A stretch of DNA of 59,229 nt from an uncultured Roseobacter sp. (GCA_947501635.1 CANMWT010000015.1:1-59229); one strand, 5' to 3'. Positions 19,848-30,450 are shown, counted from the first letter of the stretch. Translations and numbers: made by a program. The notes: generated by a model from the letters alone, not told the origin.

Positions 19848-21623
19848 GTGTTGACCCCGCTGCTTGATGTGCGCGACTTGAGCATTGGCTTTGGCGCTGC
19901 AGACCCGGTCGTACGGGATGTCAGCTTTCAGGTCATGCCCGGTGAAACGCTGGCGCTTGTCGGCGAAAGCGGCTCGGGCAAAACGATCACCTGCCGGTCG
20001 GTGCTGCGCATCCTTCCCGAAGCGGCGCAAATTCGCGGTGGCACCATCAGCTTCACACCGCCCAACGGGCCCGCAGTAGACCTGCTGTCGATCAACGAAC
20101 GTGCCATGCGCAATATCCGTGGCGACCAGATATCGATGATATTTCAAGAGCCTATGCGCTCATTGTCACCCTTGCACCGGCTGGGCGATCAGGTCGCCGA
20201 GGTCTTGAAACTGCATCGCGACATGGGGCCCAACAGCGCCAAGAAAACGGTGCTGGAAACTTTTGACCGGGTGGGCTTTCCCGATCCGGAACGCGTGTGG
20301 AAATCATATCCTTTCGAGATGTCGGGCGGCATGCGGCAACGCGCCATGATCGCGATGGCCATGGTCGCCAAACCGGACCTGCTGATTGCGGATGAACCAA
20401 CAACGGCGCTTGATGTGACCACGCAGGCGCAAGTCCTCGGGCTCATCAAGGACCTGCAGCGCGACACCGGCATGGCCGTTATTCTGGTGACACACGATCT
20501 GGGCGTCGTGGCAAATATGGCTGAGTCCGTGGTCGTCATGAACAAGGGGCGCGTCATGGAACGCGGCCCTGCGCCTGCGGTGCTGGGCGCGCCCGCCCAC
20601 GGCTACACCAAAAAGCTCTTTGCCGCCGCGCCTTCCATCCCGCAAGTCGCTGAACCGGCACGCACCGAGCCGGGCAAGGACCACATCCTCGAACTGAAAG
20701 GCGTCTGCAAGACCTATACGATGCGGGCCGGCGGTTGGAGCAAGCCGCAAAAGATCACCGCCTGTCACGAGGTTAACCTGAACCTCGAACGCGGCAAGAC
20801 CGTGGCCGTGGTTGGCGAAAGCGGCTCGGGCAAGACCACCTGCGCCCGCATCGCACTGGGCGCAGAGGTGCCGGACACTGGCAGCGAGGTGATTTTTCGC
20901 GCGACTGCAACCTCAGACCCGCTTTACATCAACGCCATGACACCGGCCGAGCGCATTCACTTCCAGCGGCAGGCTCAAATGGTGTTTCAGGATCCCTATT
21001 CTTCGCTGTCGCCAAGGATGCGTATCCAGCAGACGATGACCGAACCGATGGAAATCCACAACATCGGCACCAAGGCAGAGCGGCGGGAAAAGGCCGCGGA
21101 AATGCTGCGCTGGGTCGGCCTCGATCCCTCCATGCTGGTACGCTACCCGCATGCATTCTCCGGAGGCCAGCGCCAGCGGCTTTCGATCGCGCGCGCGCTG
21201 ACGCTTGATCCGGTCCTGCTGGTCTGTGACGAACCGACATCAGCACTCGATGTATCGGTTCAGGAACAGATCCTGTCCCTGCTCGAAGACATACGGGACC
21301 GAATGGGCCTCAGCTATCTCTTCATCAGCCACGATCTGGCGGTTGTTGCGCGCATCGCCGACGAGGTCGCCGTAATGCGGCAGGGCGTGGTCGTTGAGCA
21401 GGCCGCACCCGACATGCTGTTTTACAACCCGCGCCACCCCTATACGCGCGCGCTGATCGCAGCCCAGCCGACCCCTGATGTCAACCGGCCCATTGACCTC
21501 AATCTGGTGGCGAAGGGTGCCGGATCGCCCGCAAGCTGGCCAGACGAATTCCGCTTTGAAGGGGTCGCAGCGCCAGCGCTGACCGAACTCGCACCCGGCC
21601 ATAAGGTACGTTGTCATGTTTAG
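19848..21623 (+). CDS. oligopeptide-type ABC transporter, fused double ATPase
   Basis: About 591 residues, two complete ABC domains in one chain. Domain 1 has Walker A GESGSGKT (39-46), signature MSGGMRQR and Walker B LLIADEPTT; domain 2 has a second GESGSGKT, FSGGQRQRL and LLVCDEPTS. Both have the C-terminal oligopeptide-type extension (NPRHPYTRALI). It energises uptake by the following permeases. I prefer GTG 19848, because AAGGAAG lies 10 nt upstream; the longer frame begins with TTG. Its end overlaps the binding-protein gene by 8 nt, so the four genes 19848-25720 form one unit. Confidence 0.9.
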   Translation: MLTPLLDVRDLSIGFGAADPVVRDVSFQVMPGETLALVGESGSGKTITCRSVLRILPEAAQIRGGTISFTPPNGPAVDLLSINERAMRNIRGDQISMIFQEPMRSLSPLHRLGDQVAEVLKLHRDMGPNSAKKTVLETFDRVGFPDPERVWKSYPFEMSGGMRQRAMIAMAMVAKPDLLIADEPTTALDVTTQAQVLGLIKDLQRDTGMAVILVTHDLGVVANMAESVVVMNKGRVMERGPAPAVLGAPAHGYTKKLFAAAPSIPQVAEPARTEPGKDHILELKGVCKTYTMRAGGWSKPQKITACHEVNLNLERGKTVAVVGESGSGKTTCARIALGAEVPDTGSEVIFRATATSDPLYINAMTPAERIHFQRQAQMVFQDPYSSLSPRMRIQQTMTEPMEIHNIGTKAERREKAAEMLRWVGLDPSMLVRYPHAFSGGQRQRLSIARALTLDPVLLVCDEPTSALDVSVQEQILSLLEDIRDRMGLSYLFISHDLAVVARIADEVAVMRQGVVVEQAAPDMLFYNPRHPYTRALIAAQPTPDVNRPIDLNLVAKGAGSPASWPDEFRFEGVAAPALTELAPGHKVRCHV

Positions 21624-23544
21624 AAAACTCTTCGCCGTCCTTCTGATTGCAACCCTTGGTGCTGCGGCATCCGCCCAGACCACCGCCGCCCCCGTTCAGG
21701 AAAGCAGTTTCTGGGCGCAGGAAGTCTCCAACGGCACCCTGCCGCCGGTTTCCGAGCGCATGCCCAGCGCGCCGCTGGTTGTCGATCTCGAATCCAAAGG
21801 GCGCAGCTTTGGCGAACAGGGCGGCACGCTGCGGACGCTGGTGTCCCGCTCCAAGGATGTGCGTCAGATGGTGGTCTACGGCTATGCGCGCCTTGTGGGA
21901 TATGACCAGAACTACGAACTCTACCCGGATATCCTGCGCGATGTCGAAGTTGAGGAAGGGCGCAAGTTTACCCTGCACCTGCGGCCCGGCCACAGATGGT
22001 CGGACGGCCATCCCTTTACCTCGGCGGATTTCGAATACTACTGGAAGCGCGTCGCCCTGAACGAAGAGCTCAGCCCCGCAGGCCCGCCCCAGAACCTCTA
22101 TGTCGATGGCGTTCTGGCCGAGATGTCATTTCCCGACCCCCATACCGTCATCATCGAATGGCCCAGCGCGAACCCCGGCTTCCTGCAGTTGCTGGCACAG
22201 GCCAGTCCCTTTTTCATCTACCGCCCGGCGCATTACCTCAAACAGTTTCACGCCGACTTCGTCGATAAAAAGGCCCTGCGCAAAGAGATCAAGAAAGCAC
22301 GCGTCCGGACCTGGGCCGCACTGCACAACGACCGTGACAACATGTACAAGTTCGACAATCCCGCGCTGCCGACACTGCAGCCGTGGATGAACGCGTCCTC
22401 GGGCAAATCAAGCCGCCAACTGTTTGTGCGCAACCCCTACTACCACCGCGTGGACAAACGCGGCGTGCAACTGCCCTATATCGACATCGTCGAGATGACG
22501 ATCGTCGGCGGTGGGCTGATTGCCGCCAAGGCCAACGCCGGCGAAGTGGACCTGCAGGCGCGCGGGCTCGACTTTCCTGACATCTCCATTCTCAAGAAAG
22601 GCGAGACAGACGGCGCGGGCTACCGCACGCTTTTGTGGTCCAACGGTGCCGCCAATCAGATCGCAATCTATCCCAATCTGAATTTCGCCGATCCGGTGTG
22701 GCGCGAGATCATGCGCGACGTGCGCTTCCGCCGTGCCCTGTCGATGGGCATTGACCGCCGCATGATCAACCGCGCCCTCTATTTCGGCCTCGCCACCGAG
22801 GGCGGTATGACCGCCCTGCCCTCCAGCCCGTTTCACGACACCGCGAACCTGTACAAATGGGCGATCTACTACCCGGCCAAGGCCAACGCGCTGCTCGACG
22901 AAATGGGTCTGACCGAACGGCGTGCAGATGGCATTCGCCTGCTGCCGGACGGCCGCCCGATGGAGTTCGTGGTCGAAACAGCCGGCGAGCGCAAAGAAGT
23001 CGAGAACGCACTGGCCATCGTGACAGACACATGGCGCGAGATCGGCATCAAGCTGGTGATGCGTCCGCTCGACCGCGACATCCTGCGCAACCGTGTCTAC
23101 TCCGGCCTGAGCATGGCCGCCGTGTGGTTCGGCTGGGACAACGGGCTGCCACAGCAGTACACGCCGCCCGAATACCTTGCCCCCAAACATCAGGAGTTCT
23201 TTGCCTGGCCCAAATGGGGTCAATACTACCAGACCGGCGGCCAGGTCGGCGAAGCACCCGATATGCCCGCCGCAGTGCGTCTGATGGAACTCAGCTACAA
23301 CTGGAACCACACCACCGACCCGCAGGAACGCTCCGCCATCTGGCGTGAAATGCTGGATATCCACGCCCAGAACCAGTTTGCCATCGGCATCCTGTCCGAA
23401 GCCCCCCAACCCGTTGTCGTGTCCAAACGGCTGCGCAATGTACCCGAAACCGCCAATTGGGCATGGGACCCCGGCGCGCATTTCGGCATCCACCGCATTG
23501 ACGAATTCTACTACGAAGATCCTTTCCAGCAGCTCACACAATGA
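21616..23544 (+). CDS. ABC transporter periplasmic substrate-binding protein, family 5
   Basis: 642 residues. A signal peptide (MFRKLFAVLL... with a likely cut after A20, SAQ) is followed by the SBP_bac_5 fold: YPDILRDVEVEEGRKFTLHLRPGHRWSDGHPFTSADF is typical, and WFGWDNG occurs near the C-terminus. The length is above the common 520-560 residues, similar to the long YejA/AppA-type binding proteins. Ligand probably a peptide or an opine/sugar-phosphate conjugate. Overlaps both neighbours by 4-8 nt. Confidence 0.9.
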   Translation: MFRKLFAVLLIATLGAAASAQTTAAPVQESSFWAQEVSNGTLPPVSERMPSAPLVVDLESKGRSFGEQGGTLRTLVSRSKDVRQMVVYGYARLVGYDQNYELYPDILRDVEVEEGRKFTLHLRPGHRWSDGHPFTSADFEYYWKRVALNEELSPAGPPQNLYVDGVLAEMSFPDPHTVIIEWPSANPGFLQLLAQASPFFIYRPAHYLKQFHADFVDKKALRKEIKKARVRTWAALHNDRDNMYKFDNPALPTLQPWMNASSGKSSRQLFVRNPYYHRVDKRGVQLPYIDIVEMTIVGGGLIAAKANAGEVDLQARGLDFPDISILKKGETDGAGYRTLLWSNGAANQIAIYPNLNFADPVWREIMRDVRFRRALSMGIDRRMINRALYFGLATEGGMTALPSSPFHDTANLYKWAIYYPAKANALLDEMGLTERRADGIRLLPDGRPMEFVVETAGERKEVENALAIVTDTWREIGIKLVMRPLDRDILRNRVYSGLSMAAVWFGWDNGLPQQYTPPEYLAPKHQEFFAWPKWGQYYQTGGQVGEAPDMPAAVRLMELSYNWNHTTDPQERSAIWREMLDIHAQNQFAIGILSEAPQPVVVSKRLRNVPETANWAWDPGAHFGIHRIDEFYYEDPFQQLTQ

Positions 23545-24569
23545 TGTTTCTCCGCTACGCCATCTATCGGTTTATCACGATGCTGCTCACCCTCTGGGTG
23601 GTGTCGATCCTGATCTTCGTGATCATCAACCTGCCCCCGGGCGACTACCTCAGCAACCAGATCGCCGAGTTGCGCGCAACAGGTCAGGCCGAAGGGGTGG
23701 CAAAAGCAGAGTTTCTGCGCACCGAATACGCGCTCGACCGCCCGATCTGGGAACAGTACCTGATCTGGGTCGGCATGGCCCCGGGCCCGCAGGGCTGGTA
23801 CGGGCTGATACAGGGCAACTTCGGCTGGTCCTTCGAATTCGACCGCCCCGTGAGCGAGATCGTCGGCGACGCGCTGTGGCTGACCGTGCTGGTCAATCTC
23901 GCGGCGGTGCTCTTTGTGTATCTGGTGGCACTGCCTCTGGGCGTCATCGCCGCCGCCAAATCCGAGACATGGGTGGACTATACTGCCGCCTTCGTGGGGT
24001 ATCTGGGCCTTGCCACACCGAACTTCCTGCTGGCGCTGATGCTCTTCTACTACGGCAACAAATACTTCGACATCCCGATCGGCGGCCTGATGGACCCCCA
24101 GTTCGAGGGAGAGCCGATGTCATGGGAAAAGGTCAAATCCATTCTCATTCACCTGATCGTGCCCACCTTTGTGATCGGGACATCCGGCGCTGCCGCCATG
24201 ATGCAGCGCTTGCGGGCCAACATGCTCGACGAGCTTAGCAAACCCTACGTCGAGACCGCCAAGGCCAAAGGGCTCGCCCCCTCGAAACTGCTCGCCAAAT
24301 ACCCGCTGCGCATGGCCTTCAACCCCTTTGTCGCCGATATCGGCAACCTGCTGCCCGCCATGGTGTCCGGATCGGTTCTGGTCTCAGTGGTGCTGGGGCT
24401 GCAAACCATCGGGCCGTCCCTGCTGACCGCGCTGAAATCCCAGGACCAGTTTCTGGCAGGCTTTATCCTGATGTTTGTTGCACTGCTCACGCTGATCGGC
24501 ACCATGATATCCGACCTCCTGCTCGTCCTGCTTGACCCCCGGATCAGATACGGGGCGCGCGGCTCATGA
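23541..24569 (+). CDS. ABC transporter permease, OppB/DppB-like
   Basis: 342 residues with six predicted membrane segments. The N-terminal segment MFLRYAIYRFITMLLTLWVVSILIF is typical of OppB, as is the cytoplasmic EAA-like loop (KPYVETAKAKGLAPSKLLAKYPLR). It forms the membrane channel with the next gene. It overlaps the binding-protein stop by 4 nt (ATGA). Confidence 0.92.
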   Translation: MMFLRYAIYRFITMLLTLWVVSILIFVIINLPPGDYLSNQIAELRATGQAEGVAKAEFLRTEYALDRPIWEQYLIWVGMAPGPQGWYGLIQGNFGWSFEFDRPVSEIVGDALWLTVLVNLAAVLFVYLVALPLGVIAAAKSETWVDYTAAFVGYLGLATPNFLLALMLFYYGNKYFDIPIGGLMDPQFEGEPMSWEKVKSILIHLIVPTFVIGTSGAAAMMQRLRANMLDELSKPYVETAKAKGLAPSKLLAKYPLRMAFNPFVADIGNLLPAMVSGSVLVSVVLGLQTIGPSLLTALKSQDQFLAGFILMFVALLTLIGTMISDLLLVLLDPRIRYGARGS

Positions 24570-25720
24570 CACAACTGCCCGACGGTCGCTATGTCGACGA
24601 CGCCCCCTACACCGACGAAGTAGACCTCAGCGCGCTGGAACGCTCGGACATGGATGCGCCCAACTGGGTGCTCGTCTGGCGCAAGTTCAAACGGCACAAG
24701 CTGGGGCTGATCTCGGGCATCTTTCTGCTGGTGTGCTACCTCATTCTGCCGGTGGCCGGCTTCATCGCCCCCTATACGCCCAATGAACGCAGCGCCGACT
24801 ACCTCTACTCTCCGCCGCAATCGATCAACCTGTGGCACGAGGGGGAATTCATCGGCCCCTACATATATCCGGTCACGGCCACCGCCGATCTGGTCAACTA
24901 CCGCTGGACCTACGAGACCGACGAAACCCAACCCATGCCGCTCGAATTCTTCTGCGAAGGCGGGCAGTACAACCTTTTCGGCTTCATTCGCTCTGACACG
25001 CACCTCTTTTGCGCCCCAGACGGCGCAACGGTCTTTCTGTGGGGGTCTGACAGGCTGGGCCGCGATGTCTTCAGCCGCATTCTCTACGGCGCGCAACTGT
25101 CGCTTACCGTGGGTCTGATCGGCATAACTGTCTCTTTCGTACTGGGCATCTTCTTTGGGTCCATTGCCGGATACTTCGGCGGGCGTACCGACTGGGTCAT
25201 CAACCGTATGATCGAAATCCTGCGCTCCTTGCCCGAACTGCCACTCTGGCTTGCGCTGTCTGCCGCCGTGCCCTCAAACTGGAGCCCCGTATCGGTCTTT
25301 TTCATCATCTCCATCATCCTCGGCATCCTCGACTGGCCCGGACTTGCGCGGGCGGTGCGGTCCAAATTTCTGTCCCTGCGCGAAGAGGAATACGTACGCG
25401 CCGCCGAAATGATGGGGGCCAAGCCCGGCCGTGTTATCCGGCGACACCTGCTGCCAAATTTCATGTCGCACCTGATTGCCTCCGCCACCCTGTCGATCCC
25501 CGCGATGATACTGGGCGAAACCGCGCTCAGTTTTCTGGGCCTCGGCCTGCGCGCACCCGCGGTCAGCTGGGGAGTGATGTTGAACGACGCGCAAAACCTC
25601 GCCTCGATCGAAATCTATCCATGGACGGCGATCCCCATGCTGCCGATCATCTTTGTCGTGCTCGCCTTCAACTTCCTCGGCGACGGTCTGCGCGCATCAC
25701 TGGACCCCTACAAAGGCTGA
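24566..25720 (+). CDS. ABC transporter permease, OppC/DppC-like
   Basis: 384 residues. An N-terminal cytoplasmic stretch leads to a first membrane segment (LISGIFLLVCYLILPVAGFIAPY), followed by a periplasmic loop of about 100 residues and five more segments. The EAA loop (EEYVRAAEMMGAKPGRVIRRHLLPN) is intact. Partner of the OppB-like protein; it overlaps the previous gene by 4 nt. It ends the importer operon. Confidence 0.92.
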   Translation: MTQLPDGRYVDDAPYTDEVDLSALERSDMDAPNWVLVWRKFKRHKLGLISGIFLLVCYLILPVAGFIAPYTPNERSADYLYSPPQSINLWHEGEFIGPYIYPVTATADLVNYRWTYETDETQPMPLEFFCEGGQYNLFGFIRSDTHLFCAPDGATVFLWGSDRLGRDVFSRILYGAQLSLTVGLIGITVSFVLGIFFGSIAGYFGGRTDWVINRMIEILRSLPELPLWLALSAAVPSNWSPVSVFFIISIILGILDWPGLARAVRSKFLSLREEEYVRAAEMMGAKPGRVIRRHLLPNFMSHLIASATLSIPAMILGETALSFLGLGLRAPAVSWGVMLNDAQNLASIEIYPWTAIPMLPIIFVVLAFNFLGDGLRASLDPYKG

Positions 25721-25772
25721 CAGGCGGATAATTCACCAACGGCTGTTTTGCTGCTGGCAAAGCACTGAAATC

Positions 25773-26270
25773 AGACTGTCCAACCCCAATGGCGATGCCA
25801 AACATATCTCGAACAATGGCGCTTTGTACACGCGCGCGCTGTTGCTGAAGTACCCCTATGAGGACGACGCCAGCCCCTTCGTCAGCGCGCATAAACGGCA
25901 GATGCGGGTTTTTCCCTCCGGACACAGGGTGGCACTTGCCGATGACGCGGTGCAGTACCACGCCTATGGCGGGTGGCCCTTTATTCTGGACCTGCGAAAG
26001 AACAAAGGTCTCCAGTATCAGATCATGAGAAGCTATCTGTCGGACACCACACCAAACGCCCTGCAAAAGCTCTGGTGGCCGATACGCATGCTGCTGGGCG
26101 GGCTGCGGGACGACTTTATCCTGCTGACGCATTTTTTCGGCAAGTACTGCAAACCGTCTGACATATTCCTTGCCGTCATCTACCCCTTCTTCACCCGTCC
26201 GATCGAGATTTTGGGTGCCGTTCAGGCCTATGCGGGCAAGGACGCCGTCGAGGGGTCGGCATACCGCTAG
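25773..26270 (+). pseudogene. C-terminal remnant of a family 2-type glycosyltransferase
   Basis: From about 25773 the frame reads like the C-terminal third of a processive or membrane-linked glycosyltransferase (NPNGDAKHISNNGALYTRALL, DDAVQYHAYGGWPF, then hydrophobic PSDIFLAVIYPFFTRPIEIL). Upstream in the same frame the residues are nonsense and run back into the permease gene. There is no ATG or ribosome site at the start of the sensible part, and no catalytic DxD region is left. I infer a truncated gene left by deletion or by insertion of the transporter operon. A family 2 assignment is tentative. Confidence 0.55.
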
Positions 26271-26564
26271 GCGGATCAGGGGGCGGTACGGCGCACGCTC
26301 TTGGCCTTTACCATCGGTTCGTCTTTCGGTGTAGCCTCACGGATTCCAGCCGCTCAAGGACGCGTATGAGGGCCTTTGTATGTATGAAAGCCATACGCTT
26401 TCTGTACGGGTTCTGGCTGCCGGATTTTCCATGTTTTACAGGCCCCGGCAGCCCGCGCCGCCCGGCGGCGATGTGGCCCCCGCGCGGGGCGTTGCGCGCG
26501 CGCGGCGTTAACCTTTTTCAGGCAGGCAGCGGGCTGGCTTTTTCACTGTCCCGCGGGGCAGCCG
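26271..26564. other. 294-bp intergenic stretch, no gene seen
   Basis: Between the glycosyltransferase remnant and the mscS stop. It contains a short palindromic stretch (GAAAGC/GCTTTC around 26387-26403) and GC-rich low-complexity sequence. No open frame with a ribosome site and no clear terminator were found. Confidence 0.5.
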
Positions 26565-28952
26565 CTACCGGTCATCGCCACCGCCTGCATCGCCGTCCAT
26601 CAGGTCTTCTTCGATCGAGGCCTGAGCCGCAGCGGTCACCGCCTGTTTGTCCTTCTCGGACAGCTCCTCCACCTTGCCATCCGCCAGACGAACGGTCACT
26701 TCCTTATGCGCAAAAGTGATCCCTTCGCGCTCGAACAGGATACGGATTTCTTCGTAGACCCGCTTGCGCACCAACCATTGATCGCCCGGCTTGGTCATGA
26801 ATTTCACTCGGATTATCATGGCGCTATCCTGCATCTCGATCACGCCCTGTGACTTGAGAGGCTGGATGAAATTGTCGCCGATCACCGGATCGTCAAGCAA
26901 TTGTACCCCAAGGTTTTTTATGAGTTTGCGGACCTTTTCCACATCGGTGTCATAGGTCACCCGCAACGGTAATTTCATAATGACCCAGTCGCGCGAATAG
27001 TTGGTCATCACCTGAATTTCCCCGAAAGGAATGGTGTGCAGTGCCCCCAGATGATGGCGCAGTTGGAACGACCGGACAGAGATTTTCTCGACCGTTCCCT
27101 TCACCCCGCCGACATCAAGGTATTCGCCCTTGCGGAACGCATCATCAAAAAGAAAGAACCCCCCCGAAAAGATGTCCCGCACCAGCGCCTGGCTGCCAAA
27201 GCCCACGGCAACACCGACAACGCCCGCACCCGCAAAGAGCGGCCCGACGTTCACGCCCAATTCCAGCAATACAATCAAGGCGATGGTGACCATCAGCACC
27301 ACCAGAATGAAGTTGCGGAAAAGCGGCAGCAAGGTCGCAAGGCGCGACGCAGAGCTGCCGCCTCCCTCATCACCCAACTCGCCTTCGTCCATGTCGCCTT
27401 GTTCTTCGGCGATCTTGTTGTCAATCCAGATGCGGAACGCGTGGTACACGACATAACCAACAAAGAGGATCGCAATGACATCGAGCAGACGGTTGGTCAG
27501 GCTTTCCACCATTTTGGTACTGTCGTTGTCCCAAATGTAGAAAAAGGCATAAGTGCCTGCGACAAAGGCGAGAATCCCGGCCACACGACGCGCCAGCGCT
27601 TCATATGTGGTCATCGCCTGCGGCTGGAAAAATGCCTTTTGTTGCGGCGTATTGCCCTCAAACCCTTCATCCCGCGCGTCCCAGTCCGGCGCATCGGCCC
27701 CCTGCATCTGGTTCATCTCGCGGATGCTGCGCGCGCGCGCGAACCAGCGTTCGATCAGAAAATTGATGACGCCGTACACCACCAGAATCGACAGCAAAAT
27801 TGTGTAGGCACCGGCGATCAGCGGCACTCTGGGGGGCGCACCAAGTACTAGGTCGTAGGTCACCTGTACCCAAGCGTAGATCATATAGACGATGACAAGC
27901 GGCGCCCAGAGAACCGACAGCGTCTTTACGACCCAGCTGCTGGTTTCGGGCGGTTGACCGTGCCGGATGGCCTGGCTGAGCGGTGCACGGTTGACCAGTA
28001 CCATCAGTATGTTCAGCGCCACCACAGCAGCACCCAGCAGCGACGCCATAAAGGCAAACACATCGTAGTTCAGCCCCAACTCGCGAATCCACAGCGAAAA
28101 GAGCAGCCGACAGAGGTCGAAAGTCCCCAGCGCCACAAGCCAATAATAAAGCGTCACAGCTTCTTTGGTGCCCAAAATGGGGATGCGGTATTGCGGCAAG
28201 TAAGGCGAAAGAATCATGCGCCACAGCTGCGCAACCAGCCGGCTCATGAAATAGGCAGTGTTTATGATGCCCACGGTAAACTGCAGGGCCGCATCTTCAA
28301 GCGGGCCGAAAATCGTAAAGCCGATGACATAAGCCACGGCCATGGACACCAGAATACCCAACACCCCCATAAAGAAACGGAACACGAGGAAGGGCATTTT
28401 TTCCGAGTAACCCTGAGGGTTTTCCTGACTGCGGGATACCACGTATTTTTTGGCGAACAGCCTGCCGTAAACACGCCTTTCGACCAAGATGCCGATCCCA
28501 AACAGGATCAGCGACGTATACAGCGCTTCGAAATAGGCCCAAATCGTTCCATCCGGGCTGGACGCACGGAGAATATAAAGAACTTCGTTGAAATCATTCG
28601 GTAAATCCAGAATGCGCCGGACAAGATTTGTGCGGAAGTTCACGATGCTGTCCTGCACCGTGACAAAGACGGAACTGCTCGCTACCTCTTCTGCCGGCTC
28701 GGGTGGTGTCGGTGGCTCGCCAACGGTTGATACGATATTGCCTTCAGTATCAATCACAACGACACCGACGCCGTTTTCGGCCGCCTGTTTCATAATGTCG
28801 GCAATGCGATCCTGTTCCGCGGCCTGATCATCGTCTGATGCCACGCCTTGCGTAAAAAGTGACCCTGCGCTTTGCGCCACGACGGGTGTTCCGCCAAACG
28901 TAGCAAACAGCATGGAAACACTGAGAAGAAACACCAAAAGGAAGGGACGCAT
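26565..28952 (-). CDS. large MscS-family mechanosensitive channel
   Basis: About 795 residues. A signal peptide (MRPFLLVFLL..., likely cut after VVA at residue 26) precedes a periplasmic stretch, roughly nine to eleven membrane segments and the MscS core: VGPLFAGAGVVGVAVGFGSQALVRDIFSGGFFLFDD forms the pore helix and first beta segment, followed by the soluble vestibule (PFGEIQVMTNYSRDW). It should release solutes under hypo-osmotic shock from the inner membrane. ATG 28952 was chosen because residues before it are not signal-like. The C-terminus is acidic, Gly/Asp-rich. It is divergent from the glycan operon, with 265 bp between. Confidence 0.9.
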   Translation of the reverse strand: MRPFLLVFLLSVSMLFATFGGTPVVAQSAGSLFTQGVASDDDQAAEQDRIADIMKQAAENGVGVVVIDTEGNIVSTVGEPPTPPEPAEEVASSSVFVTVQDSIVNFRTNLVRRILDLPNDFNEVLYILRASSPDGTIWAYFEALYTSLILFGIGILVERRVYGRLFAKKYVVSRSQENPQGYSEKMPFLVFRFFMGVLGILVSMAVAYVIGFTIFGPLEDAALQFTVGIINTAYFMSRLVAQLWRMILSPYLPQYRIPILGTKEAVTLYYWLVALGTFDLCRLLFSLWIRELGLNYDVFAFMASLLGAAVVALNILMVLVNRAPLSQAIRHGQPPETSSWVVKTLSVLWAPLVIVYMIYAWVQVTYDLVLGAPPRVPLIAGAYTILLSILVVYGVINFLIERWFARARSIREMNQMQGADAPDWDARDEGFEGNTPQQKAFFQPQAMTTYEALARRVAGILAFVAGTYAFFYIWDNDSTKMVESLTNRLLDVIAILFVGYVVYHAFRIWIDNKIAEEQGDMDEGELGDEGGGSSASRLATLLPLFRNFILVVLMVTIALIVLLELGVNVGPLFAGAGVVGVAVGFGSQALVRDIFSGGFFLFDDAFRKGEYLDVGGVKGTVEKISVRSFQLRHHLGALHTIPFGEIQVMTNYSRDWVIMKLPLRVTYDTDVEKVRKLIKNLGVQLLDDPVIGDNFIQPLKSQGVIEMQDSAMIIRVKFMTKPGDQWLVRKRVYEEIRILFEREGITFAHKEVTVRLADGKVEELSEKDKQAVTAAAQASIEEDLMDGDAGGGDDR

Positions 28953-29217
28953 TGAATTGGCCGTCTGATTAATTACACGCCATGAACGGTAGGTGAGCTT
29001 GTCCGGCAATGCAATTGCACAACAGATCACCTTTTTGGGCAGATTCCTGTTTTGCACCGCCAATTGTTTTGTGGCACACAGGGCATGCTTTAGCGCGCGC
29101 CTTCTTGCGATCACCCAAGGATCGGCCCATGTGCCTCAAACCGTGCCAAACAACCTTGGTCACTTTCTCCACCCACCGGTCCGCAGCGGCCGCGCGGGAC
29201 GGTGAAGAGGTGCGTGT

Positions 29218-30450
29218 ATGAACTACCAAAATCACAACGCGCGCACGGAAACGCATACTTCGGGCCCGTCAGCCAAAGAAAGCCCACGGGCGCCGCGCAT
29301 CATGTTTTACAGCCATGACACCTATGGTCTCGGGCATTTGCGGCGTTCTCGGGCGCTGGCATCGGCCCTGACCGCCGCCGATCCGGCCGCATCAGCAATC
29401 ATTCTGACAGGCTCGCCGGTTGCGGGGCGTTTCACTTTCCCCGAAGGCGTGGACCACATCCGCCTGCCCGGCGTCGTCAAGCTGTATGACGGCACATACG
29501 AAAGCCAGTCGCTGGGGCTGAACATCGACGAGACAACCGCGCTGCGGGCGGCCCTTATCAAAACCGCGGTGCAGCAATATGCGCCGGACCTTCTGATCGT
29601 TGACAAAGAACCCACAGGCTTTCGCGGTGAATTGCTGCCAACGCTTGAGTGGATCGAGAGCGACCAGAACACGCACCTTGTACTGGGTATCCGCGATGTA
29701 CTTGACGACGCGGACGATCTGGCGGTGGAATGGGAGCGCAAGGGCGCGCTGGAGATCGCCGAAAAGTACTATGATGAAATCTGGGTGTACGGGCCGGAAA
29801 GTTTTTATGACCCGATGCAGGGGCTGGCCCTGTCAGACGACCTTAAGTCGCGCATGCACTGGACAGGCTACCTGCGTCGCGAGATCACAGATGAGCAAGA
29901 GACACCGGATAAACCATACATACTGGTCACGCCGGGGGGCGGTGGCGACGGGGAAACCCTCGTCGATCTGGTGCTGCAGGCCTACGAGCAGGACCCCACG
30001 CTCGCGCCTGATGCGCTTCTGGTCTATGGCCCGTTTCTGACCGGTGAGGTACGCGAAGCATTCGAGGCGCGCGTGGCCAAATTGAATGGCAGGGTCAGCG
30101 CTGTGGGGTTCGACGGTCGTATTGAATCCCTTTTTGTAGATGCCGAAGGGGTCATTTGCATGGGCGGGTACAACACCTTCTGCGAGGTCCTGTCGTTTGA
30201 CAAACGGGCGGTGATTGTTCCGCGTACTGTTCCGCGTCTCGAACAATGGATCCGAGCGTCACGCGCCGAAGAGTTAGGCCTCGTGCACATGCTGGACGAA
30301 GTGCGTGACGGGATGACAGCCAAGACCATGATCGCAACAATTCGCGGCCTCGCGACGCAAAAGAAGCCCTCGCAAGCCGGCGCAGAGGCGCTCTTGGGGG
30401 GGCTTGAGGTCGTGGTGTCGCGCGCCAACTCTTTGATGGCCAGAAAATGA
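29218..30450 (+). CDS. glycosyltransferase, MurG-like GT-B fold
   Basis: 410 residues. After a 25-residue lead, IMFYSHDTYGLGHLRRSRALASAL is the Gly-rich N-terminal loop of nucleotide-sugar GT-B enzymes. The C-terminal domain has LVTPGGGGDGE and CMGGYNTFCEVLSFDKRAVIVPR, the donor-binding loop. It is related to the fifth gene of the operon (33345). First of seven overlapping genes. ATG 29218 follows GAAGAGG. Donor and acceptor are unknown; predicted cytoplasmic. Confidence 0.82.
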   Translation: MNYQNHNARTETHTSGPSAKESPRAPRIMFYSHDTYGLGHLRRSRALASALTAADPAASAIILTGSPVAGRFTFPEGVDHIRLPGVVKLYDGTYESQSLGLNIDETTALRAALIKTAVQQYAPDLLIVDKEPTGFRGELLPTLEWIESDQNTHLVLGIRDVLDDADDLAVEWERKGALEIAEKYYDEIWVYGPESFYDPMQGLALSDDLKSRMHWTGYLRREITDEQETPDKPYILVTPGGGGDGETLVDLVLQAYEQDPTLAPDALLVYGPFLTGEVREAFEARVAKLNGRVSAVGFDGRIESLFVDAEGVICMGGYNTFCEVLSFDKRAVIVPRTVPRLEQWIRASRAEELGLVHMLDEVRDGMTAKTMIATIRGLATQKKPSQAGAEALLGGLEVVVSRANSLMARK

